The notes under the pieces were generated by a model. The model worked only from the letters and a program-made list of their open reading frames with translations, did no database searches and was not told the origin of the DNA. This document shows positions 49,628 through 58,571 of a stretch of 64,000 nt of DNA, piece by piece. Source of the DNA: JANMDU01 sp031418715 (lineage in GTDB: Bacteria > Pseudomonadota > Gammaproteobacteria > Burkholderiales > Burkholderiaceae_C); assembly GCA_031418715.1 (NCBI GenBank), contig JANOJL010000051.1:12674-76673 (forward strand). Reading direction: 5' to 3'. Position numbers and translations under genes: made by a program. Position 1 is the first letter of the stretch. Every line of letters starts with the position of its first letter.

Positions 49628-50067
49628 TCAGTCGGACCAACGCACACCAACTGCCCGGCGAATTCTGGCGAGTTCTTTTTTTGTTGCGAGGTCAAGAAAT
49701 TTTGCTTTGTATCTGCGAAAAGACTCTGCACTACGAGTTGACTTTTCAATGTTGCAGTTGCAACAAGTTAACACGACGTTGGAGATGTGGTTGCTGCCAC
49801 CGTTAGCGATTGGTATTACATGGTCTTTGTGGAATTTGATACGCCCAGATTCATTTGTCAGACTAGAAAAGCAATAATAGCAATGTCCTTCTTGTAAGGA
49901 AAAAAGGAATTCAATCTCCGGCTTTGTGTGTTTCCCCACTGCGGCTCGACGTTTTTTTGTTTGTTTAAACGTTTTTTTCGGAGGCGTTGTGTTTTATGAA
50001 AAGAATAAAACGAATCGAACTGGCTTGCGGGTAAATCAACTCTAAATTCTTCTCCTGAAGAAATCAT
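49628..50067 (-). pseudogene. HNH endonuclease gene split by a frameshift at A-tracts
   Basis: Two minus-strand frames make up one gene. Frame 1 starts at the ATG at 50067 (MISSGEEFRVDLPASQFDSF). Frame 2 encodes KKRRAAVGKHTKPEIEFLF, the CYYC...CCNC zinc cysteines and the HNH core HKDHVIPIANGGSNHISN. The join falls on A7 runs at 49972-49978 or 49952-49958, the second reading as the slippery heptamer A-AAA-AAC in frame 1. The conserved KRRAAVGKHT lies upstream of the only start codon in frame 2 (GTG 49939), so frame 2 alone is incomplete. Either a pseudogene, a programmed -1 shift or a sequencing error. It is AT-rich compared with its neighbours. Confidence 0.7.
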
Positions 50068-50331
50068 GGAATCGCAAGCAAGATGAGTAGTATATTTTCT
50101 AGGCTGACATGTGCATGGGCTAAAAATTCCCTATTTCAATAAATATTCATAGATGTCAGCCGAGAGACGGTATTCGTCTGATTGAGAGCCTATAGATCTC
50201 AAAAAAATGCAGGCTGTTCAGTGCTGTAGAGTGCACTAACGATTGAGAAAGGCCAAGTAAATTTAGAACGCATAGCGCTGATGAATTATTTTTACCGAAC
50301 AATATAGTCAGTATATTTCGCCGAATATGTT
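50068..50331. other. AT-rich gene-free stretch with an inverted repeat
   Basis: No gene is supported here. GGCTGACAT at 50102-50110 and ATGTCAGCC at 50153-50161 are perfect 9-base inverted arms around 42 AT-rich bases. With the HNH gene this forms a low-GC patch, which suggests transferred DNA. Confidence 0.4.
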
Positions 50332-51453
50332 TCAGCGCATCGCCGCCTTCACCTCTGCCCCCAGATCAATCACGCTCATCGCGTAGTAGCTGCTCCAGTT
50401 GTAGCGGGTGATGACGTAGAAGTTTTCTGTGCCGGCGACGTATTGCGGGGCGTTGTTGGGGGAGAGGGATGGGTCGCCGTTTTGCAGTTCCACCAAAGCC
50501 AACGGGCCTTTGTGTTGCAAGGCATCGCCGCTGAGCACCGCGCCTTTGGCTTGGAAGCTCTCGAAGCTGAAGGTGGGCAAGATATCGGGGGCGAGCAGGG
50601 CGTCTTTGTCTAATTTGGCTGTGTCAAAGCTCACGGGGTAGAAGCTGGGCTGGCCAGTTTTCCAGCCGAAGCTCTTGAAGTAGTTGGCCACGGAGCCGAT
50701 GGCGTCGGTGGGGCTGTTGAATAAATCGACCTTGCCATCGCCATCAAAATCAATCGCGTATTTCACCCAGCTGCTGGGCATGAATTGGCCTAAGCCCATT
50801 GCGCCTGCATAGCTGCCGCGCAGCTCGAGTGGGTCAATACCGCTGCGGTTTTTCAAGGAAAGAAATTGCTCTAGTTCGTCTCGAAAAAAGGCGCTGCGAT
50901 CGCGCTTGGGAGTTTTGGGAAAATCGAAGGCAAGCGTGGCGAGCGAGTCCATCACGCGGAAGGTGCCCATGTCGCGGCCATAGATGGTCTCGACGCCGAT
51001 GATGCCGACGATGATCTCAGCAGGAACGCCGTATTCGGCTTCGGCGCGTTCTAAAGCCGCGGCATGTTCTCGCCAAAATTTCACACCCGCTTGAATGCGA
51101 ACAGGATCAATAAAACGGCTGCGATACACGCGCCAGTTTTTCCAAACCACACCTGACGCAGAGGGTTGCATCGGGCGCATGAGGCGCTGCACGCTGGGGG
51201 TGAAGCGGGATTGACCGATGGCTTGGCGCACCCATTCTTTATCGAGGTTGCGGCGCTCGGCCACGTCGTCGGCAAAACGCATGGCCTCTTCGCGGCTGGC
51301 GTAGGCTTCGCCTTGCGTGGCCACTGCCGCAGGCTTCTTGGCTTGCTTTTTAGAGGATTTTGAGTGTTTGGCTGCTATAGAATCTGCGTGAATAGCTATC
51401 AAAATAATAGCAACTAGTGAGCAGACAGAGAGGCGCTGGGAAGAGGTCAACAT
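50332..51453 (-). CDS. mltB: Lytic murein transglycosylase (MltB family) with a repeat-derived signal peptide
   Basis: A 373-residue enzyme that cleaves peptidoglycan glycan strands with formation of 1,6-anhydro ends. The catalytic glutamate is in GIIGVETIYGRDMGTF, and SYAGAMGLGQFMPSSW and YAIDFDGDGKVDLF are MltB signatures. The N-terminus is a signal peptide, but its hydrophobic core (about residues 14-22, VAIILIAI) and the following HADSIAAK come from a palindromic repeat. There is no lipobox, so it is probably periplasmic and not outer-membrane bound. It is last in the moxR-DUF58-tgpA operon, overlapping tgpA by one base. Confidence 0.93.
   Translation of the reverse strand: MLTSSQRLSVCSLVAIILIAIHADSIAAKHSKSSKKQAKKPAAVATQGEAYASREEAMRFADDVAERRNLDKEWVRQAIGQSRFTPSVQRLMRPMQPSASGVVWKNWRVYRSRFIDPVRIQAGVKFWREHAAALERAEAEYGVPAEIIVGIIGVETIYGRDMGTFRVMDSLATLAFDFPKTPKRDRSAFFRDELEQFLSLKNRSGIDPLELRGSYAGAMGLGQFMPSSWVKYAIDFDGDGKVDLFNSPTDAIGSVANYFKSFGWKTGQPSFYPVSFDTAKLDKDALLAPDILPTFSFESFQAKGAVLSGDALQHKGPLALVELQNGDPSLSPNNAPQYVAGTENFYVITRYNWSSYYAMSVIDLGAEVKAAMR
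51356..51412 (-). repeat. Palindromic repeat, copy 13 (mltB signal peptide, sense)
   Basis: On the minus strand GTTGCTATTATTTTGATAGC, then TATTCACGCAGATTCTATAG and CAGCCAAA. Read in frame as VAIILIAIHADSIAAKH, the same frame as copies 1, 5, 6 and 14. Confidence 0.85.
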
Positions 51454-53495
51454 CAGGAGGGAGCAGCAGGCAAAGGGTTGAGGCGGGAAAAAGCAGCCTT
51501 GAGTGTAGCCAAGGCGGGGTTACCTTGAGCGGCTTCTTGCGGGCGATAGCGCAGGGCATCGAATTGCAAGAGCCAATCGTGCAGCGGACGCGCGGGTTCG
51601 CCAAACTTTGCCAGCGCTTGCGTAGCGAGTGTGCGAGGCGTTGTGCTCGAATCTGATGGCAGACCCGCCTTGGCGAGCAGCTTGCGAGCGCGGGCGAGCT
51701 CTCGCAGCCAAGGATCTTGGTGATGGCGCTCCCAGAGCGTTAAGGCTGCGCCGATCAAGCCCACGAGCGTGACGATGCCCGCGAGCACTTTGCCCAAATC
51801 TTCCCAGCTCGGGCTCTGAAAGCCCAGATTTTTCAGCAAATCGAGCTGCTTGGCTTGCGAATAATTCAAGATCCATTGATTCCATGAATTGTTCATGGCT
51901 TCCCAAGCCGCGCGTAACTGCGTGATCATTCCTATCGGTATCACGGCATTCAAAGCTGCCCCCACCGCACCTTGCGGCGCAGCCAAGCGCGCAAAGCTAC
52001 CTATGCGCCCGGGAGACACCGCGCTCGTTGGATCAACCCGCACCCAGCCGAGGCCAGCCTGCCACACCTCCGCCCAAGCATGCGCATCGCGCTGGCGTAC
52101 CGTCCAGTAGCCATCGACTGAGTTGAACTCACCGCCTTGATAGCCGGTCACCACACGCGCCGGAATATCCAGTGCGCGCATCAAGATCACAAAGCTAGAA
52201 GCGATGTGTTCGCAGAAGCCTTCTTTTTTATCAAACCAGAATTCATCAGCGGTGTTTGCGCCATACAGGCCGGGCTCCAGCGTGTAGGAGTAGCCGCCTG
52301 TTTGTAGGCGGCGCATGACTTCGCTTACCAGCGCGGCGGCACCCGCCTGCGCAAAACGCGGATCGCGGCGGAGGTCTGCGGCCAATTGCAGGGTGCGCGG
52401 ATTGAAGCCTGCGGGCAGATCGAGAAAATCCTGCAAGCCGATCACTTGAGCGGCAGGCCCGTGGCGAAACTCTGTGCTGCTGCTGGCTTTGTAGCGAAGC
52501 AAATCCGTCACGGGGCGATTAGAGATCCATTGCAGCTCGTTGGTCATGCTCGCCTCGTGGCCAGGCACATCAGGCTTGGCATTGGCTGCTTCGAGCACAA
52601 AAATCCAAGGTCGCTGGTTGGGTTCAAGCGTCACTTCATAGGCATAGCTCTCGCCACTGGTTTGCAGATTCGGCGGTACCGCAAAACGGCGCGAGATCGT
52701 GGAAGTACTCGGCCGCCAACTGCGGCCATCAAAGCTTGTCAACACCGGGCCACGGAAATATTGCAAGCCCGCGGGCGGTATTTGCTGGCCAGGTTGCAAA
52801 TTCCACTTGATGCGAAAGGCAATCGAGTCATCGAGCGCGAGTTTTGCAATCGTGCCCACTTCCATGCTGGCCGACAAACCACTGCGCCCCGTCATCGCAT
52901 CACCTGGGACTCCCCAGAGCGGCGCAAGGCGCGGGAACAAGACGAAGAGCAGCGCCATGATCGGCGCACCTAGCAAGACCATGAAACCCGCCGTTTTCAG
53001 CGATTCGGTGAGTGGCGGCTGGCCCACTAGCCGATGCGCATTCACCAGCGCCGTGAGCAAGCCCATCAGCGCCACCATCATCGCCGCTGCCACCAGCAGA
53101 CTTTGCGAGAAGAAGAAATTCGTGAGCATCGTGAAGAAGCCTAGAAAAAAGACGACGAAAGCATCGCGCCGTGCGCGCAGCTCCAGCGTTTTGAGGGTCA
53201 GCAAAACGACGATCAGCGTCACGCCAGCATCACGGCCAAGGAGGGTGCGATGTGAAAAAAGCGTGGCAGCAATCGTGAGGATCAGCAGACCCACGAGCCA
53301 CCATTTAGAAGGCAGCGGTTGGCTGAGCCAAGCCAGCCGCCCGCGCCAGATCAACACAATGCCAGCCAGCGCGGAGCACCAAAGCGGCAAATGCTCTGTT
53401 TGCGGAAAAATCACCCACGCTATCACGCCGAGCAGAAACAGCGTATCGCGGGCTTCGCGCGGAAGATGGCGCAGTTTGCTCAGTACGGTCAGCAT
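51453..53495 (-). CDS. Transglutaminase-like TgpA family membrane protein
   Basis: A 680-residue protein. About six to seven N-terminal membrane helices (DUF3488 region, residues 1-215) are followed by a periplasmic transglutaminase-like domain with the Cys-His-Asp triad in EGFCEHIASSFV, RDAHAWAEV and VRVDPTSAV (residues about 425-495). A membrane helix near residue 545 and a DUF4129-like cytoplasmic tail follow. TgpA of Pseudomonas is essential and thought to act in envelope maintenance, and MoxR-DUF58-TgpA is a widespread operon. The ATG at 53495 is preferred; one at 53516 is possible. It overlaps DUF58 upstream and mltB downstream. Confidence 0.92.
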   Translation of the reverse strand: MLTVLSKLRHLPREARDTLFLLGVIAWVIFPQTEHLPLWCSALAGIVLIWRGRLAWLSQPLPSKWWLVGLLILTIAATLFSHRTLLGRDAGVTLIVVLLTLKTLELRARRDAFVVFFLGFFTMLTNFFFSQSLLVAAAMMVALMGLLTALVNAHRLVGQPPLTESLKTAGFMVLLGAPIMALLFVLFPRLAPLWGVPGDAMTGRSGLSASMEVGTIAKLALDDSIAFRIKWNLQPGQQIPPAGLQYFRGPVLTSFDGRSWRPSTSTISRRFAVPPNLQTSGESYAYEVTLEPNQRPWIFVLEAANAKPDVPGHEASMTNELQWISNRPVTDLLRYKASSSTEFRHGPAAQVIGLQDFLDLPAGFNPRTLQLAADLRRDPRFAQAGAAALVSEVMRRLQTGGYSYTLEPGLYGANTADEFWFDKKEGFCEHIASSFVILMRALDIPARVVTGYQGGEFNSVDGYWTVRQRDAHAWAEVWQAGLGWVRVDPTSAVSPGRIGSFARLAAPQGAVGAALNAVIPIGMITQLRAAWEAMNNSWNQWILNYSQAKQLDLLKNLGFQSPSWEDLGKVLAGIVTLVGLIGAALTLWERHHQDPWLRELARARKLLAKAGLPSDSSTTPRTLATQALAKFGEPARPLHDWLLQFDALRYRPQEAAQGNPALATLKAAFSRLNPLPAAPS

Positions 53496-54478
53496 AGCGC
53501 CAATGCCTCTAAACAAGCGCGTTTGTGCGCTTCGCCGTTGGCCGGTTTGATTTCGCGGCTGGGAAGTCGCAGGCCGTAATCTGAACCGAGTTTGTCAGCT
53601 GCGAGCACCCAAGCTGTGAGGCGGCTGAGCTTGGCTTCGTGTTCAATTGTGGCGCAAGCGGCGTAATCCAGCCAGAGCTCGTAGCGCTGCGCTTGCTGCG
53701 TGTCGCGACTGACGAGCTCATCTGATTTGGCAGCTTTCTTCCAGACCACCAGCTTCAAAGGATCTCCGCGTCGATAGGCGCGCACGCCATCAAACTCGCC
53801 GCTTTGCTGCGTCCGAGCCGCTCCGCCTCCACCCGCGCGGGGCTCGCCAGGCGGCAGCGGCGGCGCATGCAGCTCAGGCGCTGGATAGACCAAGACTTGC
53901 GACTTGGGCCGCCACACCGTCCACACGCGGAATGTACCCAACGGATAGCGCGTCTCGGCCTGTAAGTCCGGCACCCGGTGCAGCCCGCGTTGTACCGCTT
54001 TGAACGCCACCTGCACCGTGCTGCTGCCCTCAGCAGGTACATCGGCCCAAGCCCAGTGCGGCGCATGTGTGTCGTCTAGCAAAGCCAAGCCAATGCTCGG
54101 CCGCTGGCTCTTGCGCGCATGCGTCAGGCGCACCTCCACTTGAGCGATCGAACCCGCAAATATAGAGCCAAATGTGCCTCCGCCCGTTATAGAATCTGCG
54201 CGACCTGCTATCAAATTCATAGTAATCCCACGCAGATTGCCATGCGACACATGCATGCCCACCACTGCAGCGCCCGCGAGCATGAAGGTCAGCAAGTAGC
54301 CTAAATTGAGCTGGTAGTTGATCGAAGCGACCAATAAAACGAGCAGCGTGAGTGCGAGCATCCAACCCGCCCGCGTCGGCAAAATATAGACATTGCGCTG
54401 AGTCAGCGTCCAGGTATCCGTCAGCGCTAGCCGAGATTGCCACCACTGCCTGAACCTCTTGCGAATCGAGCTGATCAT
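53489..54478 (-). CDS. DUF58 domain protein with a repeat-derived segment
   Basis: A 329-residue membrane-anchored protein with two hydrophobic helices at about residues 33-70 and a vWA-like DUF58 domain. The DUF58 core is FDGVRAYRRGDPLKLVVWKK near residues 225-244. Residues about 85-105 (ITMNLIAGRADSITGGGTF) are encoded by a sense palindromic repeat, just after the second helix. DUF58 proteins act with MoxR ATPases. The ATG at 54478 is chosen over a TTG at 54487. Function is known only from context. Confidence 0.88.
   Translation of the reverse strand: MISSIRKRFRQWWQSRLALTDTWTLTQRNVYILPTRAGWMLALTLLVLLVASINYQLNLGYLLTFMLAGAAVVGMHVSHGNLRGITMNLIAGRADSITGGGTFGSIFAGSIAQVEVRLTHARKSQRPSIGLALLDDTHAPHWAWADVPAEGSSTVQVAFKAVQRGLHRVPDLQAETRYPLGTFRVWTVWRPKSQVLVYPAPELHAPPLPPGEPRAGGGGAARTQQSGEFDGVRAYRRGDPLKLVVWKKAAKSDELVSRDTQQAQRYELWLDYAACATIEHEAKLSRLTAWVLAADKLGSDYGLRLPSREIKPANGEAHKRACLEALALC
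54165..54226 (-). repeat. Palindromic repeat, copy 14 (inside the DUF58 gene, sense)
   Basis: On the minus strand ATTACTATGAATTTGATAGC, then AGGTCGCGCAGATTCTATAA and CGGGCGGAGGC. Read as ITMNLIAGRADSITGGG. Confidence 0.85.
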
Positions 54479-54491
54479 GGTGTGCAATCAA

Positions 54492-55421
54492 TCAAGGCAA
54501 AGCGACTGCCGCCATCATCGCCCGAACCTGCTCCACCGAGCCGCGCCCTGCATCAGCTACAGGAATCATACGATGGGCGATGGTCTGCGGCAGGATGGCT
54601 TGTATGTCATCGGGGGCGACGTAATCTCGCCCAGCCAGCAGCGCCTGCGCCTTGGCGGCGCGCAGCAGCGCAATGCCTGCACGGGGCGAGAGACCTTGCA
54701 AAAACCAGCGACCGCTGCGCGTGGCAGCGATCAAGTCTTGCAGGTAATTGAGTAGCGGCTCAGAGGCTTGCACTTGCTGCACAGAGGCTTGTAGAGCTTT
54801 CAAATCATTTGGAGAGAGCACAGCGGGGAGTTGCTCCACCACATCGCGCCGATCTCCACCTGAGAGCAATTGCCGCTCAGAAGCGCGATCTGGGTAGCCC
54901 AAGCTAATGCGCATGAGGAAGCGATCGAGTTGGCTTTCGGGTAGTGCGTAGGTGCCTAGCTGATCATGCGGATTTTGTGTGGCGATCACGAAGAAAGGTT
55001 GGGGCAGGGGGCGCGTTTCACCTTCTACCGTGACTTGCTTTTCTTCCATCGCCTCCAAGAGAGACGATTGCGTCTTCGGACTGGCGCGGTTGATCTCATC
55101 CGCCAGTAAAATTTGTGCAAATACGGGGCCTGGGTGGAAGACAAAGCGCTCGTTGCCGCGCTCATAGATCGAGACACCAGTTAAATCACTCGGCATCAAA
55201 TCGGCGGTGAACTGCACGCGTGAGAATTTCAGGCCGAAGCTGCGCGAGAGGGCATGTGCCAGTGTGGTCTTGCCGACGCCGGGCACGTCTTCAATCAGCA
55301 AATGGCCGCCTGCCAGCAGACAAGCCACACAATCGCTGACTTGGGCTTTTTTACCCACAATGACCGTGTTAAGCTGTGCCAAAAGGCGAGAAAGTAAATC
55401 GTTGATGTTGTTGGAATTCAT
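54492..55421 (-). CDS. MoxR-type AAA+ ATPase
   Basis: A 309-residue AAA+ ATPase of the MoxR/RavA class, which act as chaperones for the assembly or activation of partner vWA-domain proteins. Walker A is EDVPGVGKTTLAHAL (about residue 44), Walker B is ILLADEINRASPK (about 108), sensor 1 is FFVIATQNP, and sensor 2 is LSPRAGIALLRAAKAQALL. The ATG at 55421 gives the typical start before NSNNINDLLSRL. It leads the operon MoxR-DUF58-TgpA-MltB. Its promoter must lie in the 33 bases before it or overlap the divergent gene. Confidence 0.93.
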   Translation of the reverse strand: MNSNNINDLLSRLLAQLNTVIVGKKAQVSDCVACLLAGGHLLIEDVPGVGKTTLAHALSRSFGLKFSRVQFTADLMPSDLTGVSIYERGNERFVFHPGPVFAQILLADEINRASPKTQSSLLEAMEEKQVTVEGETRPLPQPFFVIATQNPHDQLGTYALPESQLDRFLMRISLGYPDRASERQLLSGGDRRDVVEQLPAVLSPNDLKALQASVQQVQASEPLLNYLQDLIAATRSGRWFLQGLSPRAGIALLRAAKAQALLAGRDYVAPDDIQAILPQTIAHRMIPVADAGRGSVEQVRAMMAAVALP

Positions 55422-55454
55422 GAGTAAACGATACCTGATTTTGGGCGTGTCAGT

Positions 55455-56405
55455 ATGAGCACTGGTTATTTTTCGCATGCCGATTGTCGCCTGCATGAGA
55501 TGGGCGCTGGTCACCCAGAATGCCCCGAGCGGCTCGACGCCATTGCTGATCATTTGCTGGCCACAGGCTTGCTGGATGTACTTTCCCAGCCCGAAGTTCC
55601 TTTGGCATCTCCCAGCGATCTCGAATTGGCGCACAGCCGCATGCATGTGGCTTCGGTGCAAGGTCTGCGAGATCGGATTGAAGCCGAGGAAATGGCCGGC
55701 GGACCCAGCCATTTCTATATCGACCAAGATACAGCGATGAATGCATACAGTTGGGATGCTGCATTGCGGGCTGCGGGAGCTGCTGTGGCCGCTACAGATG
55801 CAGTGATGGACGGCAGGCTACACAATGCTTTTTGCGCGATTCGCCCCCCTGGGCACCATGCAATGCATAGCAAAGCAATGGGTTTTTGTCTATTCAACAA
55901 TATCGCGATTGCTGCTAAGCACGCGTTAGATCGGCGCGGCTTGAAGCGGGTGGCGGTGGTGGATTTTGATGTGCATCACGGCAATGGCACCGAAGATATT
56001 CTGAAAACTGATTCACGCTGTTTGATGGTGGGCATCTTTCAACATCCGTTTTATCCCTACAGCGGTGAAATTTCTGCTGCACCTAACATACTCAATCTGC
56101 CAGTTCCCGCTTACACGCGAGGCGATGCGGTGCGCGAATTATTTGAACAAATGCTGCTGCCGCGCTTGGAAGAATTTCGCCCAGAGATGATATTTATCAG
56201 CGCAGGCTTTGATGCACATCGCGATGACGAGCTAGGGCAGCTCGGTTTGGTGGAGGCCGATTATGCATGGTTGACCGAGAAAATCTGCGATGTGGCCGAG
56301 CGGCATTCAAAAGGCCGCATCGTGAGTTGTTTAGAAGGCGGCTACAACCTACCCGCTTTGGCGCGCAGTGTGCATGCGCATGTGCGTGTGTTGGCGGGTA
56401 TTTAG
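55455..56405 (+). CDS. Histone deacetylase family protein
   Basis: A 316-residue zinc hydrolase of the class II HDAC/AcuC/acetylpolyamine amidohydrolase superfamily. The N-terminus GYFSHADCRLHEMGAGHPE is typical of bacterial class II HDACs. The histidine pair is in RPPGHHAMHS (about residue 130), zinc ligands are in VDFDVHHGNG (Asp, His) and ISAGFDAHRDD (Asp). Substrates could be acetylated polyamines or proteins; this is not determined. Only 33 bases separate it from the divergent moxR start, so the promoters overlap. Confidence 0.92.
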   Translation: MSTGYFSHADCRLHEMGAGHPECPERLDAIADHLLATGLLDVLSQPEVPLASPSDLELAHSRMHVASVQGLRDRIEAEEMAGGPSHFYIDQDTAMNAYSWDAALRAAGAAVAATDAVMDGRLHNAFCAIRPPGHHAMHSKAMGFCLFNNIAIAAKHALDRRGLKRVAVVDFDVHHGNGTEDILKTDSRCLMVGIFQHPFYPYSGEISAAPNILNLPVPAYTRGDAVRELFEQMLLPRLEEFRPEMIFISAGFDAHRDDELGQLGLVEADYAWLTEKICDVAERHSKGRIVSCLEGGYNLPALARSVHAHVRVLAGI

Positions 56406-56452
56406 CTGCACGAAGCTGCCTGTATCAATGCACCCGATAAGCTAAATGAAGC

Positions 56453-58399
56453 TCAAGAACTACGCGCACCATTTTTTGCAGGTGGCATAGAGTCTGATTG
56501 GCGCGCACGCGGGCGCATGTCAATCGTTGGCAGGACTTGCGTGGCTTCGAGCGAGTTAATTTTGGCGACCAACTCCGCAGTGTGTACGGCAGGATCTTTT
56601 TCACCTTGCAGGCCGGTGCTCAGCGCAGTGTCCACAAACTGCACACGACGTTGCGTGCCTGAGCGCATTTGGTCGATACGGGTTTTGAGCAACTCGAGCG
56701 CCTGATCTGCATCTGCTGGCACCTCGTTGGACAGCCAAACTGCTATGTGCAGATCAAAGCCTTTGGTGCCAGACATGACGGCTGACGGTCGCATGCAGGT
56801 GGTTAAGATACGGCTGGCAAAGGCATTGATGTCTTCGCGCGTAATAGGTGCTTCGACCAGATAAAGAAACAAATCATCGCCGATGCGAGCGCCCGTATCA
56901 ATGTCGCGCGCGAGGCGGCCCAAACGGTTGCCGATGTGCGCAAAAATCCGACCTCGTTCGGTCGAGGTCGAAAGTGACATGACGCTATCGAAATCGAGCC
57001 AACGCACCAAAACAGCTCCGCAGGGTCGCTCAAAACGCTTGCTTCGCAGAAGCATTTGCGGGAAGCGCGCTTTGGCAATGCGCTCATTGAACAGGCCCGT
57101 AGAGGCATCGGTATTTTCCAAGGCAAGCTGGCGTTGTTGGGTAGAAATTCGTTCACGCTGATGTATGTACAAAACAGTAAACATGACCACCAAACCCAGC
57201 CCGGCCGTGATCACCCCGACCAACAAAGCCCATTCAACGTGCGCTACCCAGCCCAAGTTGTAAGCCAATCGCGCCATCACAGACAGCACCAAGGGCACGA
57301 TGCTGGCCACGACCATCCAAAGCCAATGCTGCGAATGCCGGGCAATCCAAGACAGCGTGCTCAAGATGATTAGCATGCCGATGGCATAGATCGGGTTGAG
57401 GAAACTACGCGATACTTCCAGTGGTAAACCCAGCACCACACCTGCCAGTAGCAAGCTGACCGCGATCAAGGCCCAAAGACTGTAGAAAATCGATTTGGAC
57501 AGATCGCGAGCGTAGCTCACCGAAATCGCCAAGCGTGCCAGCGCCGCTAAGCTGAGCAAAGGCATGACCCAGCCCATTGTGTTGGCAAGATAAACGGAAT
57601 CTGGCCAGATGCGCACATGCATATAGCCAGACACCGTCAATTGCGACAACATCACTGTCAAGCAAAACACTGCGAGCCAAGCAAAATGACTGCTTCTATG
57701 AATCCAAGCGCTGATCAGGCTGCCTAAGGACAAGATGCCGAAGACACCAAAGATCAGGCCGTTGAGCGTCCCGACATGATTGGCACCATCAGCAAAATCG
57801 CTGTTAACGATCAACTCAATGCTTTCTGTCACTGCTTGGCGGTGTTCCAGCTGGATGAAAAACAACTGTGTTTGGCCGGGAAGGGTTGTCAATTCAAAAC
57901 TCGGATCCCTTGCGCGCATCGGCCAATCGCTGCGCGGCAGGCTCATGCCCGCACTCACTTGTTGCCACACACTTGGCTGTTGAAGTGTGGTGAAGTGAAG
58001 CGTGGCTTTGTCAAGTGTCATGCGCGGAATGCGCAAGATCCAAGTTTGCGGGTGTGGCGTGGCTGGTAGCGCCAAACGCAACCAAACATCTTGATCAGCG
58101 GATGTGGCTAGGCGCATGCCATCCTGCCAAGACACAAAAACAGCTTGCTCAACCATGGGTAGCAATTGTGCAGGGTTCGTTTTTGCCGTTTTAGGTACGA
58201 CGAGCACACCCACTGGCTCTGGCAAAGACAATGTCTGGCTGCTCGCAAATAGGCTGGGCAGTCGCAGTGATTTTGGCGAGCTGGCAGAGCTTTGGGTGTG
58301 GGCGAACGCGCACACAGCCAGCACCAATAGACAGCTACCGCTTAAAAACCATTGCCATGGTTGAGACAAACGACTCGTGTATCGAAGTAAAAAGGGCAT
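56453..58399 (-). CDS. 7TMR-DISM sensor with a degenerate GGDEF domain
   Basis: A 648-residue membrane receptor. After a signal-type helix (residues 17-34) there is a periplasmic DISM-type domain (to about residue 210), then seven transmembrane segments (about 213-415), a short coiled coil and a GGDEF fold. The signature motif is altered: RIGDDLF at residues 505-511 replaces RxGGDEF, and the DxLTGLxNR start is DASTGLFNE. Cyclic-di-GMP synthesis is therefore unlikely, and a GTP- or c-di-GMP-binding role is more probable. It is monocistronic. The fold assignment is clear and the inactivity is inferred. Confidence 0.82.
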   Translation of the reverse strand: MPFLLRYTSRLSQPWQWFLSGSCLLVLAVCAFAHTQSSASSPKSLRLPSLFASSQTLSLPEPVGVLVVPKTAKTNPAQLLPMVEQAVFVSWQDGMRLATSADQDVWLRLALPATPHPQTWILRIPRMTLDKATLHFTTLQQPSVWQQVSAGMSLPRSDWPMRARDPSFELTTLPGQTQLFFIQLEHRQAVTESIELIVNSDFADGANHVGTLNGLIFGVFGILSLGSLISAWIHRSSHFAWLAVFCLTVMLSQLTVSGYMHVRIWPDSVYLANTMGWVMPLLSLAALARLAISVSYARDLSKSIFYSLWALIAVSLLLAGVVLGLPLEVSRSFLNPIYAIGMLIILSTLSWIARHSQHWLWMVVASIVPLVLSVMARLAYNLGWVAHVEWALLVGVITAGLGLVVMFTVLYIHQRERISTQQRQLALENTDASTGLFNERIAKARFPQMLLRSKRFERPCGAVLVRWLDFDSVMSLSTSTERGRIFAHIGNRLGRLARDIDTGARIGDDLFLYLVEAPITREDINAFASRILTTCMRPSAVMSGTKGFDLHIAVWLSNEVPADADQALELLKTRIDQMRSGTQRRVQFVDTALSTGLQGEKDPAVHTAELVAKINSLEATQVLPTIDMRPRARQSDSMPPAKNGARSS

Positions 58400-58571
58400 G
58401 CCGATGGTTTATGTCAAGAAAGCTGATCGGACCATACCGCAGCTGTGAAGTAAGCATATCGGAAAACCTAAATGCACAGGGTAAAAAAATGACCCACCCT
58501 CACACAATCTAATGACAAAGTAGTATGGTCTGCCGCTATGACTGTTGTTGCCTAGCCGCAGTCAAATGACG

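Noticed and set aside
49628..49939. A complete HNH protein starting at the GTG at 49939
   Set aside because: Conserved residues of the domain (KKRRAA before VGKHT) lie upstream of this codon in the same frame, so the start would truncate the domain.
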